64,000 nt of DNA from Hypoxylon rubiginosum (Eukaryota; Ascomycota; Sordariomycetes; Xylariales; Hypoxylaceae). Below the pieces are notes generated by a model that saw only the letters and a program-made list of their open reading frames with translations, was not told the DNA's origin and did not search any database. Location: the NCBI GenBank assembly GCA_902806565.1, contig CADCXA010000023.1, positions 1 to 64,000 of the forward strand, in the 5' to 3' direction. Numbering within the stretch: the first letter of the stretch is position 1; every line of letters begins with the position of its first letter. The position numbers and the translations under genes are program-made. Shown here piece by piece: positions 41,775 to 51,770 of the stretch.

Positions 41775-41985
41775 TATTTTAAAAAAGTTATTAAAAAGTG
41801 TTATATATTTTAATAATTAGAAGTATTTATTTAGTAGTTATTTTATAGTTACTTTATATATATTATTATAATATTATTAAATTATAAAAAGTTTTTAAAG
41901 CTTTTATTACCACGGTTTATAAAAAATTAAATATAACATTAAAATAACATTATAAAAATAATAATAATATAAAAAATATTAATAA
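41775..41985. other. Flank of E1, not part of C/D
   Basis: About 210 bp that has no partner in repeat C. Together with 43604-43768 it would form a roughly 375-bp segment once the two TRIM copies are removed. It could be another small insertion into D. No gene. The last four bases (ataa, 41982-41985) are the E1 target duplication. Confidence 0.45.
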
Positions 41986-42243
41986 TATAATAAGATTAAA
42001 ATACCAAGGTGTTAAAATGTTATATAATATTTTAAACTATATATAGTTTAAATTTACTACCTAGTTTATTTAAATATTATAATAAAATAATTTTTTTTTA
42101 AATATTATTTTTATTATATACGGTGCTTTAATATTAATTAAATATTCGTGCCGATTAATATATTTTTAATATATTTTTTATATTTATTATTACTTATAAT
42201 ATTTTCTTTTAATTATAAGTTTTTAAAGTTTTATTTTATTATA
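41986..42243 (+). repeat. 5' LTR of E1
   Basis: 258 bp, TATAATAA...TTATTATA, the RIPped form of TGTAATGG...CCATTACA. It keeps cggtgctttaatatt and attcgtgccgatt exactly where the intact LTR has them. Confidence 0.9.
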
Positions 42244-42844
42244 ATTAACGCTTAATTTAAACTTAAACTTACGTAATTATAATTTTAAAAAAACTATTTT
42301 TATTTATTTTAATTAATACGATATTAATTAAAATAAATATTATAAACTTTTAAATATAAAAATCTTAAAACCTTTTATTTTTTTTTATTATTTTTTTTTT
42401 TTATTATATTAAAACCTATATATTAAAAAATCTTTAAATACCTATAAATAAAATTATTTATAATACCTACTAATTAAATTAATATAATATTAATTAATTT
42501 ATATATAACGTTACTAATTATAAATAATATTTATTAACTATATAAAATATTAATTATAAAATATTAAATAAAATATTAATTATAATATACTAATTAATTA
42601 AAACCTATAAAATCTTAGCTTTAATTATATAAAATCCTAATTATTAAAATACTAACTATAAAAATATTAAATACTTAAAATACTAATTATAAAATATTAG
42701 TTAATTAAGATTTACAAGATTTTAATTATTAAAATATTAGTTATAAAAATACTAGATATTTAAGATATTAAATAAAATATTAAGTAAAAACTAAATATAA
42801 AATAACAGCTTTAAAACTTAAAAAGCTTTATATAATTACTTTTT

Positions 42845-42960
42845 TAAGTTTAAATTTATAAGTTTAAATTTATAAATTTAAATTTATAAGTTTAAATTTA
42901 AGTTTAAGTTTAAATTTAAATTTAAATTTAAATCTAAGTTTAAGTTTAAGTTAAATTAAG
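42845..42960. repeat. Hexamer array in E1 (tttaag type)
   Basis: Tandem TTTAAG/TTTAAA units correspond to the TCCAAG hexamer of the intact copy read on the - strand (44348-44395). About twice as many units are present here. Confidence 0.75.
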
Positions 42961-43341
42961 TTAAATCCTAGATATTAAAGTTTTAAAAGAAAAATCTAAG
43001 ATAATATTAAGTTAATTAAAATATTAGTTATATATAAAAGAATATAAATATTAAATATAAAAAAAAAGCTACAAAATATTAAATATAAGAAAAAAAGCTA
43101 CGAGGTATTAAATATAAAAAAAAAAGCTATAAAATATTAAATATAAGAAGAAAAGCTACGAGATATTAAATATAAAAAAGAGAGCTATAAGAAAACTACC
43201 AGCACGCGCGTTTTAAAATTTTTTTTTTTTTAAGGCTAACTTAAACTCGGCGATCGTAAATTTAGTTACGTATTTATTTATTTATTTATTTATTTTATAT
43301 AACTTTAATTCGGTAAACTTATTATTATTATAAAAAAAAGT

Positions 43342-43599
43342 TATAATAAAATTAAAATACTAAAATATTAAAATATTATATAACATTTTAAACTATATAT
43401 AACTTAAATTTACTACGTAACTTATTTAAATATTATAATAAAATAACTTTTTTTTAAATACCATTTTTATTATATATAATACTTTAATATTAATTAAATA
43501 TTTATATTAATTAATATATTTTTAATATATCTTTTATATTTATTATTACTTATAATATTTTTTTTTAATTATAAAATATTAAAACTTTACTTTATTATA
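43342..43599 (+). repeat. 3' LTR of E1
   Basis: 258 bp, colinear with 41986-42243 and preceded by a purine tract. It is more mutated than the left LTR at several sites. Confidence 0.9.
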
Positions 43600-43603
43600 A
43601 TAA

Positions 43604-43768
43604 TAAATAATTTATAATTAAGTTTAAAAGTATTTATTTTATAGTTATTTTATAATAACTATTTAATAAAAGTTAAATATAATTTAATAATTAAATAATA
43701 ATAAATTAAACGTTTTATACGTTTAATTTAAAATATAATTTCTTTTTTTATAAAAATTATAAAGCTTT
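43604..43768. other. Spacer between E1 and the intact TRIM
   Basis: 165 bp of RIPped DNA ending in the ATAT target duplication (43769-43772) of the intact element. It has no partner in repeat C and holds no gene. Confidence 0.5.
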
Positions 43769-43772
43769 ATAT

Positions 43773-44027
43773 TGTAATGGAGCAAAGCTCCAATATCTCG
43801 TAATTAAAAGCCATCGTAGGTAATAATAAATATAAGGGATATATCAAAGATGCGTCGATCGGCACGAATATCTAATCAATATCAAAGCACCGTATATAAT
43901 AAAAGTGGTATTCAAGGAAAGGCTGTCCTGGCGTAATATCTAAGTGAGCTACGCAGCAAGCTCGAGCTATATACGGCCCGAGGCATCACGTGACATCCTG
44001 ACACCCTGGCATCCTAATCCCATTACA
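43773..44027 (-). repeat. 3' LTR of intact TRIM (left on the + strand)
   Basis: 255 bp, identical to 45124-45378 except for T at 43805. Inner edge joins the polypurine tract at 44029-44037. Confidence 0.95.
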
Positions 44028-44028
44028 G

Positions 44029-44037
44029 CCCTCCCCT
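44029..44037 (-). other. Polypurine tract of intact TRIM
   Basis: The - strand reads AGGGGAGGG one base before the 3' LTR. In E1 the same spot reads aaaaaaaag. It serves as the plus-strand primer in LTR elements. Confidence 0.75.
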
Positions 44038-44076
44038 ATAGCGACGATGAGTTTTCATCGAATCGGAGCTATACAA

Positions 44077-44101
44077 AACAAACAAACAAACAAACAAACA
44101 A
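44077..44101. repeat. (CAAA)n tract in TRIM
   Basis: About six CAAA units. The RIPped copies show the mutated complement as tattta-type runs at about 43268-43295 (E1) and 62745-62775 (E2). Confidence 0.8.
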
Positions 44102-44175
44102 GCAACCAAATATACGATCGCCGAGCCTAGGTGAGCCTTGAAAAAAAATTTTTAGGACGCGCGTACCGGCTGTCT

Positions 44176-44262
44176 CCTCGTAGCTCTCCTCCCCATACCT
44201 GATACCTCGTAGCTCTCCTCCCCATACCTGATACCTCGTAGCTCTCCTCCCTATACCTGATA
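44176..44262. repeat. Three 29-bp direct repeats in TRIM
   Basis: Units start at 44176, 44205 and 44234 and each begins cctcgtagctctcctcc. The third has one C-to-T. E1 has about five corresponding units of 29-33 bp (43030-43190), so the number varies between copies. Confidence 0.85.
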
Positions 44263-44347
44263 CCTATACCCTCTTGCATGTAACCAGTGCCTCGATCGAC
44301 TTGATACCATCTTGGATCCTTCTCTTGAAACCTTGAAACCTTGATAC

Positions 44348-44395
44348 CTTGGACTTGGACTTGGACTTGGACTTGGACTTGGACTTGGACTTGGA
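44348..44395. repeat. Eight CTTGGA hexamers in TRIM
   Basis: Perfect 8-fold array followed by cttga. Expanded in E1. Confidence 0.9.
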
Positions 44396-44455
44396 CTTGA
44401 AGGGGTAACTATGCGGGGCTCCCTGGGCTCCGAAGCCGTCTTCTTGTACTTGATT

Positions 44456-44810
44456 CTTGCTTGGTATCTCGTAGGGTATCTCGAGTATCTAGTATCTCTG
44501 TGGCTAGTATCTCGATAACTGGGATCTTGTGTAACTAGGGCTGGGATCTCGTAGGTCTTGGTCGACTGGTAGGTCTCGTTGCTAGGTCTCGTTGCTAGAT
44601 CTCGTTGCTGGGTCTCGTTGCTGGGTCTCGTTGCTAGGTCTCGTTGCTGGGTCTCGTTGCTAGGTCTCGTTGCTGGGTCTCGTTGCTAGGTCTCGTTGCT
44701 GGGTCTCGTTGCTGGGTTGGGTATCTTGCTTGGTATCCCGAGTATCTAGTATCTCTGTGGCTAGTATCTCGACAACTGGGGTCTCGTAGGTCTTGCTCGA
44801 CTGGTATCTT
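44456..44810. repeat. Duplicated gtatct-rich blocks flanking the 13-bp array
   Basis: 44476-44515 and 44730-44770 share cgagtatctagtatctct and gtggctagtatctcga. They lie on either side of the 13-bp array, as if the array expanded within or between two copies of a roughly 110-bp block. Confidence 0.7.
44572..44714. repeat. Eleven 13-bp direct repeats in TRIM
   Basis: Units GGTCTCGTTGCTA or ...CTG follow each other without gaps (one unit reads GATCTCGTTGCTG). On the reading strand the unit is (T/C)AGCAACGAGACC. Under RIP this becomes TAGTAATAAAACC or TAATAATAAAACC, exactly the unit of the array at 49628-49796 in Gypsy G. The array is absent from the E1 and E2 copies of the same TRIM family. 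Confidence 0.9.
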
Positions 44811-45051
44811 ATAACTGGTATCTTGTGCGGCTAGTAGGCATCGTTCGTAACCAGCGACGTCGTGTACGAATTGATCGGCATCGTATTGGCTTGACTGGTA
44901 GGCATCGTAGGTAATTTTGCTCGTGGGTATCCAAGGATTTCTTGACGTGTGGGTCTTGGCGTGGTAGAAAGGAAAACAACAAAGAGGAATAGAAGGCTCT
45001 GGGACTCCCACATCTAAAAGCTTGCAATATCCATCCTGATCGGTATCGCAT
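44809..45051 (-). CDS. Small open frame in TRIM leader (80 codons, coding doubtful)
   Basis: This is the first ATG (45049-45051) downstream of the PBS on the element strand and opens 80 codons. The product is basic at its C-terminal end (RTRRRWLRTM region), without signal peptide, membrane segment or zinc knuckle, and resembles no gag I recognise. A second frame is open from 45050 to 44634 without an ATG at its start; its tail is a 13-residue repeat rich in Thr/Gln/Arg/Pro, made by the 13-bp array. A third ATG frame, 44831-45013, gives 60 codons. TRIM elements normally encode nothing, so these are probably chance frames in a non-coding RNA. Confidence 0.2.
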   Translation of the reverse strand: MRYRSGWILQAFRCGSPRAFYSSLLFSFLPRQDPHVKKSLDTHEQNYLRCLPVKPIRCRSIRTRRRWLRTMPTSRTRYQL

Positions 45052-45097
45052 CAATCAAGGCAAATAGAAACGGTCCTCCTAAGACTGTGGTTGCGTA

Positions 45098-45121
45098 GGT
45101 TCGAGTCCGGGTTGGGCGCCA
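45098..45121 (-). other. Primer-binding site of intact TRIM, extended tRNA match
   Basis: On the - strand, two bases (GT) after the LTR, the sequence reads TGGCGCCCAACCCGG, the complement of a tRNA 3' end with CCA. The match to tRNA goes on. The + strand has GGTTCGAGTCC at 45098-45108, a perfect tRNA B-box/T-loop. Upstream is a 5-bp stem with a 7-base loop (45071-45087) whose middle triplet CCT would be an Arg anticodon, with T before and AA after it. The part between T-loop and CCA is one base short of a canonical tRNA. No D-arm or 5' acceptor is present, so it is a tRNA half and not a tRNA gene. Confidence 0.75.
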
Positions 45122-45123
45122 AC

Positions 45124-45378
45124 TGTAATGGAGCAAAGCTCCAATATCTCGTAATCAAAAGCCATCGTAGGTAATAATAAATATAAGGGATATATCAAAG
45201 ATGCGTCGATCGGCACGAATATCTAATCAATATCAAAGCACCGTATATAATAAAAGTGGTATTCAAGGAAAGGCTGTCCTGGCGTAATATCTAAGTGAGC
45301 TACGCAGCAAGCTCGAGCTATATACGGCCCGAGGCATCACGTGACATCCTGACACCCTGGCATCCTAATCCCATTACA
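45124..45378 (-). repeat. 5' LTR of intact TRIM (right on the + strand)
   Basis: 255 bp and the promoter-bearing LTR in the direction of reading. The inner edge is two bases from the PBS. A TATATA box sits at 45319-45324. Confidence 0.95.
45319..45324 (-). promoter_or_regulatory. TATA-like box in TRIM 5' LTR
   Basis: On the - strand the LTR reads GGGCCGTATATAGCTCGAG, a TATA box in a G/C-rich setting about 60 bp inside the LTR. This is a plausible start for element RNA. The same box is at 43968-43973 in the other LTR. Inferred from sequence only. Confidence 0.5.
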
Positions 45379-45382
45379 ATAT

Positions 45383-48300
45383 TTATAAAGTTTTTAAAAT
45401 AATTAAATACTTTATTATTTAATTAATAATATATATAAATAAATTAATAAGATTTTTATTATCTTTATTTATTATTTAATAAAATTATAACCAAGGAAAT
45501 AAACTTAATAAAATTAATAAAAATAAAAACCTTATTAAATTTAACTTTAATTTAATATTATAAAAAAATATAAAAATATAAAATAAATAAGAGCTTTAAC
45601 GTTAATAAAATATTACTAGTTTTATTATTTTTTTACTTATTTAATAAAATAAAATTAAACTTATATTTAATTTTTAATTTTACGGTTTTTTATAAGTTTA
45701 TTTAAATTAAAAATATTATTAAATAAAAAGTTTAATTAAAACGGTATATTTATTAAATTATAATATAAATATATATTTATATTTTTTAATTACCTTTTAA
45801 AACTAAATATTAATAAATTTTTTATAAATGTTTTAAAAAAGGTTATAAAAAATAAAAATCTTTAATAAAATAAAAAAATAAACGTTTTTTTAATTTTAAT
45901 TTTTAATATAAATATAAACTATAAAAATATAACTTATTAATCTTTTAATTACTTAAAGTTTAAAACTAAAAATACTAGAAAAGTTAATATAAAAATAAAA
46001 TCTTTTTTAAAACCTTTTTATATATATTTATAAATAAACTTATTAAATAAAATAAAATTTATTTTATAAAAGCTCTTATAAAAACTTAATAGTTTTTAAA
46101 TCTTTAAATTTTATTAATATCTTAAAAATAATTAATAAATTATTTTTTAATCTGGTATTATTATTTTATAATAATATAAATAAATATATTATAATAATAA
46201 CGTTAAAATAAAAATTTTAATTAAATGAAATACTTAAATATAAAAAAGCTATAAAACTTATTAATATTAAATTTAAAAGTTAATTTTTTTTAAGTAAAAT
46301 AATATATTATTATAAGTAATAATTTAATAAATATGTGGTAATTTATAGTTTAATTAAGTTATATTTATTTTTTAAAATTTAAAAACTTAGTAGTTTAATA
46401 TTTATTAAAATATTAATAATATATTTTGATGAATATTATTATTTAAAATATAAGTTACTTTTATTTATAAAAATACTAGTAATTATAAATATAATATTAT
46501 ATTTTTAGTTATTAAAACGGTATTTATAAATATAAATATTATAAATATAAAAAAACTAACTTATAATAATTAAATATTTATAATAATATTATTTTTTTAA
46601 TTTTTTAATATTAGCTTTTTTTATTATATTAAAATAGAATTTAATAAATATTAAATTATTTACCTATTAAATTAAAAGATTTTAAATTTTTATTAATAAA
46701 AAAAATTAAACTTTTTTATAAAACCCTTAGTTAATTAATATAATATAAATATTATAAGTATTATATAATTATATAATTTAGTTTCAAAAAGGTTATAATA
46801 TATAAAAATATTATATTAATTTTAAGTAAAGTTATTTTAAAGTTATTTTATAATAAATATTAATATAACTTATATAATATATAAAAAAATATAAGCTTTT
46901 TTATAAGGTTTAAAATATATATTAAACTTTTAAAAAATCAAGTTAAATATATAAGTATTTATAATATAAATCTATTTAAAAATATTTAAATCATTAAAAA
47001 AATATTTTAATAAATTTAATATATTTAATAATATATTATTAAAATATTAAATAAAAAATATAAGTTAAATTTAAACTGTTATAAAATAAGTTAATTTTAC
47101 TTTATTAATAACTTTATTATAATAATAATTTAATTTAATATAAAAAGAATTATTAATTTAAATAATTAATTTTTACGGTTATTTAATTAAATAATGTTAT
47201 AATATTATTATTTATTAAATAATAATTAAACATTTTTAAGTTAAAATTTATATTAAAACACGGCGATATTTTTTATATATTATAAATAAATATAAATAAG
47301 TTTTAACTTTATATTTTAATTAGTAATTATTTTAATAAGTTAAAAGTAATTTATTAATATTTTATAAATTATAATTTAAATATATATAACATTAAATTTT
47401 TTATAAATAACTTAGCTATATAAAAAAGTTTTATAAATAATAAAATGATTTTATTATTATAATTTATTAAAAATAAGCTTTTTTTATTTAGATTTTTTAT
47501 ATTTTATTTAATATAAAACTAAAAAGATAAAAGGAATATTTTAAAAATTTTAAAAAATGTTTTTTTATAAAGTAAAAGTATAAAATAAAAGCTTATAAAA
47601 GTTATAAAAATATATATATAAAATCTAATATAAAATAAATATAACGGGATTTAAATAAAAGAAAATAAAAATATAAATATTAAAAAAAGTTAATTATTTA
47701 TAAAATATATATATAAACTAATTATAAATGTTTTATAGTTATAAAATAGTTAATAAATATATATTTTATAAATAATAAATATAATACGTAAATTTATATT
47801 AAGTAATTTATAATAAAAAAACTTATTTTAAAAAAGTATAAATATTTAAAAAAAAGTTATATTTATAAGGAATATAATAAGTAAAATACGTTATAATTAT
47901 AAAGAATTTAATTAATAAATACCTTATAATTATAACGTTATTAATAAATATAATATATTATAATTATAAAATAATTAATAAGTAAAATATATTATAATTA
48001 TAAAATAGTTAATAAATAAATATATTATAAATATATAATAAATAACATGTTATATTTATAATAAATATAATAACCGAGATATTTTATAATTATAAAAAAC
48101 TTAAAAAATAAGCTATTTTATAATTATAAAAGATTTTAATAAATATAAAATATAAAGTAAGATTTATTAAAAGTATTTATTTTAAAATATTTATTTTTTA
48201 AATATTAAGTTATATTAATAGTATTATAATTATAATAAATATAAAAAATAAAATACTTTATAATTATAATAAACTTAGTAAATATAATATTTTATAAATA

Positions 48301-48730
48301 TAAAGTTTTTAATAAATAATTATTTTATATTTATAATAAATTATAAAATTATAAAGTAAATAATTTATTTATTTTATATATATATATATATTAAATTAAA
48401 AAAACGGTAATAATAAAACTTATATTATTTAAATATTTTTTTCTTTTTTTATTATATAAACTTAAGTTAAAATTTATAAAATCTTTTTTTTTAAAACTAA
48501 ATGTTTAAATAAATATAAAAATAAAATATAGTTAAATACTTATAAATTTATTTTTAGATTTTACTATATTAAATTAATTTATTAAGAAATTAAATATATA
48601 TTAAAACTTTTTAAAATAAAGTTTTAATTTAAATAAAATTAATAAATATATAAAAAATTATTTATAAGTTTTAACTAACGGTTTATATAATTTATTAATA
48701 TGTTTTTATAAAATATATTAATATTTATAT
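45383..48730. repeat. Repeat D, middle piece
   Basis: Aligns with about 12694-17340 of repeat C, but lacks two C blocks (about 12840-13310 and 13802-14593). It carries the minisatellite at 47720-48370 and the roughly 200-bp sub-repeat at 48480-48655. It ends at ATAT (48727-48730), where TRIM E2 is inserted. In C the uninterrupted target is at about 17340. Confidence 0.75.
47720..48370. repeat. A/T minisatellite in repeat D
   Basis: Counterpart of 16380-16960. Units contain ttataattataaaatagtt-aataaata, with fewer than five G/C per unit. Confidence 0.6.
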
Positions 48731-48769
48731 TATAATAAAATTAAAATACCAGGGTATTAAAATGTTATA
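48731..48769 (+). repeat. First part of E2 5' LTR
   Basis: The first 39 bp match the start of the E1 LTR with transitions only. The last five bases, TTATA (48765-48769), recur at 61373 where the LTR continues. Confidence 0.8.
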
Positions 48770-48885
48770 TATAAGAAATTAAAAAGTGTATAAAATTTAT
48801 AAAATTTTAAAATAAAAATTTATAGCTAGTTATAATATTTAATAAATAAGTTTAATATTTATATAAAACATATATAATATTATAT
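48770..48885. mobile_element. LTR-like insert in E2 LTR, left part
   Basis: With 61300-61372 this forms a roughly 189-bp unit, TATAAGAAATTA...GTTTTATA, flanked by TTATA (48765-48769 and 61373-61377). TA...TA ends fit a RIPped TG...CA LTR, and the size is close to the 197-bp solo LTR at 51771. The first 12 bases are what RIP would make from that LTR start (TGTGGGGAATTA), but the remainder does not align convincingly. Confidence 0.5.
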
Positions 48886-49164
48886 TATAATAAAATACGA
48901 CAGATTAATACCTTATAAAAAGTTATATAATTATTTTATAATTAAATTCTTTTAATTTTTTTCTTTTAAAAAACTTATAAAGCTTTTTATATAACTAAAT
49001 AATTATATATTATAAAAATATACACTTTTTTATAAAATATTTTAAATATATTAATCAGGATATTTTTTAAGTTATTTTTTAAGTTAAATATAATTTAAAA
49101 TAAATAATAATATAACTGTTATTTAAACTAAAAATTATTAATATAAAAGTAAAACTTTATTATA
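48886..49164 (+). repeat. 5' LTR of Gypsy G copy B
   Basis: 279 bp, TATAATAA...TTATTATA. Matches 61017-61295 and 7990-8266. Confidence 0.88.
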
Positions 49165-49166
49165 AT

Positions 49167-49215
49167 TAATAATTACTACAGGACTTAAACTTATAATTTT
49201 AATTTTAAAAGGATT
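49167..49215 (+). other. Primer-binding site of Gypsy G, tRNA-like over its length
   Basis: Two bases (AT) after the LTR, TAATAATTACTACAGGAC begins. RIP would make this from TGG followed by a tRNA 3' complement. Read as tRNA it gives exactly 5 + 7 + 1 + CCA bases after a T-loop, and ggacttaaac at 49181-49190 is the mutated complement of the T-loop/B-box. The following 25 bases still look like an antisense tRNA body. The primer differs from that of the TRIM. Confidence 0.6.
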
Positions 49216-49627
49216 ATATTAATTTTAATTTAATTAATAAAAAATCCCAGGAATTTTATTTTATATTTTATTAAAAAACTATTATTAACTTTAAAAAACT
49301 TTATTATAAACTAAAACCTATATATTTAATAAAACTTAATACTTTAAAAAAAACCCTAGGCTTAAAATTTTAACGTAAATTAAGTTATTTTATATTAATT
49401 GTTATAAACTTATATTAATTAAATTATTAAATTAATAAATAAATTATTTTAATATTATAAAATAGTTAAAATTTATAAAACTTATTAAATATAAAAAACC
49501 TAATTAAATGTTACTTTAAATAAAACCACGATTAAAAACTCCAAGTTAAAATATTTATTTTAATTATTAAAATATTATAATTAAAAACTTAAAAAATTAA
49601 AAACTTAAAGATTAAAACTATAAAACC

Positions 49628-49796
49628 TAGCAATAAAATTTAATAATAAGATTTAATAATAAAACCTAGTAATAAAATCTAATAATAAAATTTAATAATA
49701 AAACCTAGTAATAAAATTTAATAATAAAATCTAGTAATAAAACCTAATAATAAAATCTAGTAATAAAACCTAATAATAAAATTTAGTAATAAAATT
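49628..49796. repeat. Thirteen 13-bp direct repeats in Gypsy G leader
   Basis: Units TAGCAATAAAATT, TAATAATAAAACC, TAGTAATAAAATC and similar, each 13 bp, without gaps. TAG- and TAA-starting forms are mixed. They equal the intact TRIM unit (T/C)AGCAACGAGACC after C-to-T and G-to-A changes. Position is about 460 bp after the PBS; in the TRIM it is about 400 bp after its PBS. Confidence 0.88.
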
Positions 49797-51770
49797 TAAA
49801 ACTTAAAAACTTAATAAATTAAAACCTAGATATTTAATAATAAGATTAAAATATTAAAATCTTTAAAAACTTAAGTTTATATTTAAAATAATCATTTAAA
49901 TAATTACACGCTATAAAATATAAAACCAGGAAATTTTAATTAATATTATAAACACCAACGCGAAAATATATATTAATATACCTTAAAAAAAAAACTTATT
50001 TAAAACATTAAGAATTTTAATTTTATAAACTAAACTATTTTTAACTTAATTAAACACTAAATAAAACCAATAAAAAAATCTTATATTTTAAAAAAACAGA
50101 TTTTTTAAAGATATTTATAAAACTTATTTTATTAATTTAGTTTATTATTTTAATAATAAAACTTTTATTTAAACTAACGGTAATATTTTTATAAAAAATG
50201 TAATTATTTATTAATAATTTAATTAATAACTTAGTTAATATTTTAAAAAATATAAACTTTAAAAATAATATGTTATATTTTTAAAAAAACCTACCGAAAA
50301 ACATAAAAATAAAACCAGAAAAAGTTATTTAAAAGATTTTATATATATTTTTAAAATAAAACTTTTTATTTAATAACCTTTTTTTATAATTAATAAATCA
50401 CTTATTATTTACTTTTTTATTTGCTTTTTTTAAAAAAAGCTTTTTTAAATATTTATTAAATATTTTAAAATTAAATATAAGCTTTATTAATTTTATTACT
50501 ATTAATATAAAAAACCAAAGCCTTAAAAACACTTTTAAAAAACCAATTAAAATTAATTATAATATTAACTTTATTTAAAAACAACTTTTACTTAATATTT
50601 TTTTTTTTATTATACCTTAAAATAATTTTATTTTAATAATTATATTAACTTTTAACTTTGTTATTTTAAATAATATAAACTTGGTTATAATTATTAATAT
50701 AATTATTAATAACTTAAAAACTATAAATTAAAAAGAAAATTATATAAAAATATACTTATATTTATTTTTTTTTATTATAAACTTAAAATAATAAAAAAAC
50801 ATTTAATTTAATAAATCCTATATATTTTAATAGTTATTTAGTTTTAATTAGTATTTTATTTAATTTAAATATACTAATTAACTTAAAATTTTTAAAGCTT
50901 TTAAGTTTATATTTTTTTTAAAAATTAAACGTAAGATTAAGGCTTTAATTTTTAAATATATTACCTGGAAAAAGGTAAAAAATAAGCTTAAAAAAGTTTT
51001 TAATATTATTAACTTAAAATAACGTTTAATAATTTAAAATTGAATTAATATTTTAAAAAAAAAAACAAAAAATATAAACTTTTTTAAAATAATTAACGGT
51101 TTAATTTTTAATTATAAAATTATTATATTTAAAGTTAAATTATAAAATAAACTAATTAATAATAACATTTATTTTTATATATTATAAAAACTTTTATTTT
51201 TAACTGTTAAAAAATAATTAGTTACTTATATTAAAAAAAGCCCTAATAATTTAAAAACTATAAATTTTAAAAACTTTTAAAAAATAATAACTAAATAAAT
51301 AAACTTTTATTTATAGATTTTTAATATAAATAAAAATAAGATTATTATTAATTATATTAAATATAATTTAAATAGTAAAAATAATAATAATACTGTTAAT
51401 TAAAAAGCTTAAAAAATTAAAATTAATATTTAAACCTTATTAAAATTTATTATAAAAAACAGCTTATTTTTATTACTTTTAATCGATAAAACTAATAAAT
51501 TTACCAAGCAGCTTTTTAAAATAAAAATCCAAAGTGTTAACTTAAAAAAAAAATTAAAAATATAAAAAATAAGTTTTATAGTTTTAACTTTTATTTTAAT
51601 AATTAAAGTTTATATTAAATTAAAATTATTATATTAATTAATATATTAAACGTAAAAAATCTTTTTTTTAATTTATAAATTAATTAAATTAAACTATTAA
51701 CTAATTAAACCTTATTAAATTACTAATAAACGTTTAATTTAACATATATAAATTTAAAGTTAAATTATAA

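Larger units (their letters stand above)
41986..43599 (+). mobile_element. TRIM-like non-autonomous LTR retrotransposon E1 (RIPped)
   Basis: 1,614 bp with two 258-bp LTRs (41986-42243 and 43342-43599) and a 4-bp duplication ATAA (41982-41985 and 43600-43603). Turned around, the intact copy at 43773-45378 matches it throughout apart from RIP-type changes and repeat number. Its PBS region (attaacgcttaattt), polypurine tract (aaaaaaaag before 43342), hexamer array (42845-42960), ctacgaggtat-type repeats (43040-43190) and gctcgg/aactcggcgatcg segment are all recognisable. There is no gag or pol. It lacks the 13-bp array of the intact copy and has more hexamer and 29-33-bp repeat units. Confidence 0.9.
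43773..45378 (-). mobile_element. Intact TRIM-like LTR retrotransposon, not RIPped
   Basis: 1,606 bp with normal base composition between two 255-bp LTRs (43773-44027 and 45124-45378) whose ends are TGTAATGG...CCATTACA. The only LTR difference is T at 43805 against C at 45156, a CA-to-TA change. The target duplication is ATAT (43769-43772 and 45379-45382). The PBS next to the right LTR and the purine tract next to the left LTR show that it is read on the - strand. The 1,096-bp interior has tandem repeats and no gag, protease, RT or integrase, so it must use proteins from another element; Gypsy G is the best candidate here. It sits in heavily RIPped DNA, so it inserted after that DNA was mutated. 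Confidence 0.92.

Noticed and set aside
43944..44141. 65-codon + strand frame in the G+C-normal island
   Set aside because: Runs from the LTR into the TRIM interior against the reading direction shown by PBS and purine tract, and its end is the CAAA repeat.
45071..45121. Functional tRNA-Arg gene
   Set aside because: No D-arm or 5' acceptor strand, and one base missing between T-loop and CCA. It is a primer-derived tRNA half.
43773..45378. G+C-normal island as a host gene
   Set aside because: Flanked by identical LTRs with a target duplication; no intron-exon structure or conserved protein.
49628..49796. CRISPR-like array
   Set aside because: 13-bp units without spacers; a minisatellite in a eukaryotic retroelement leader.
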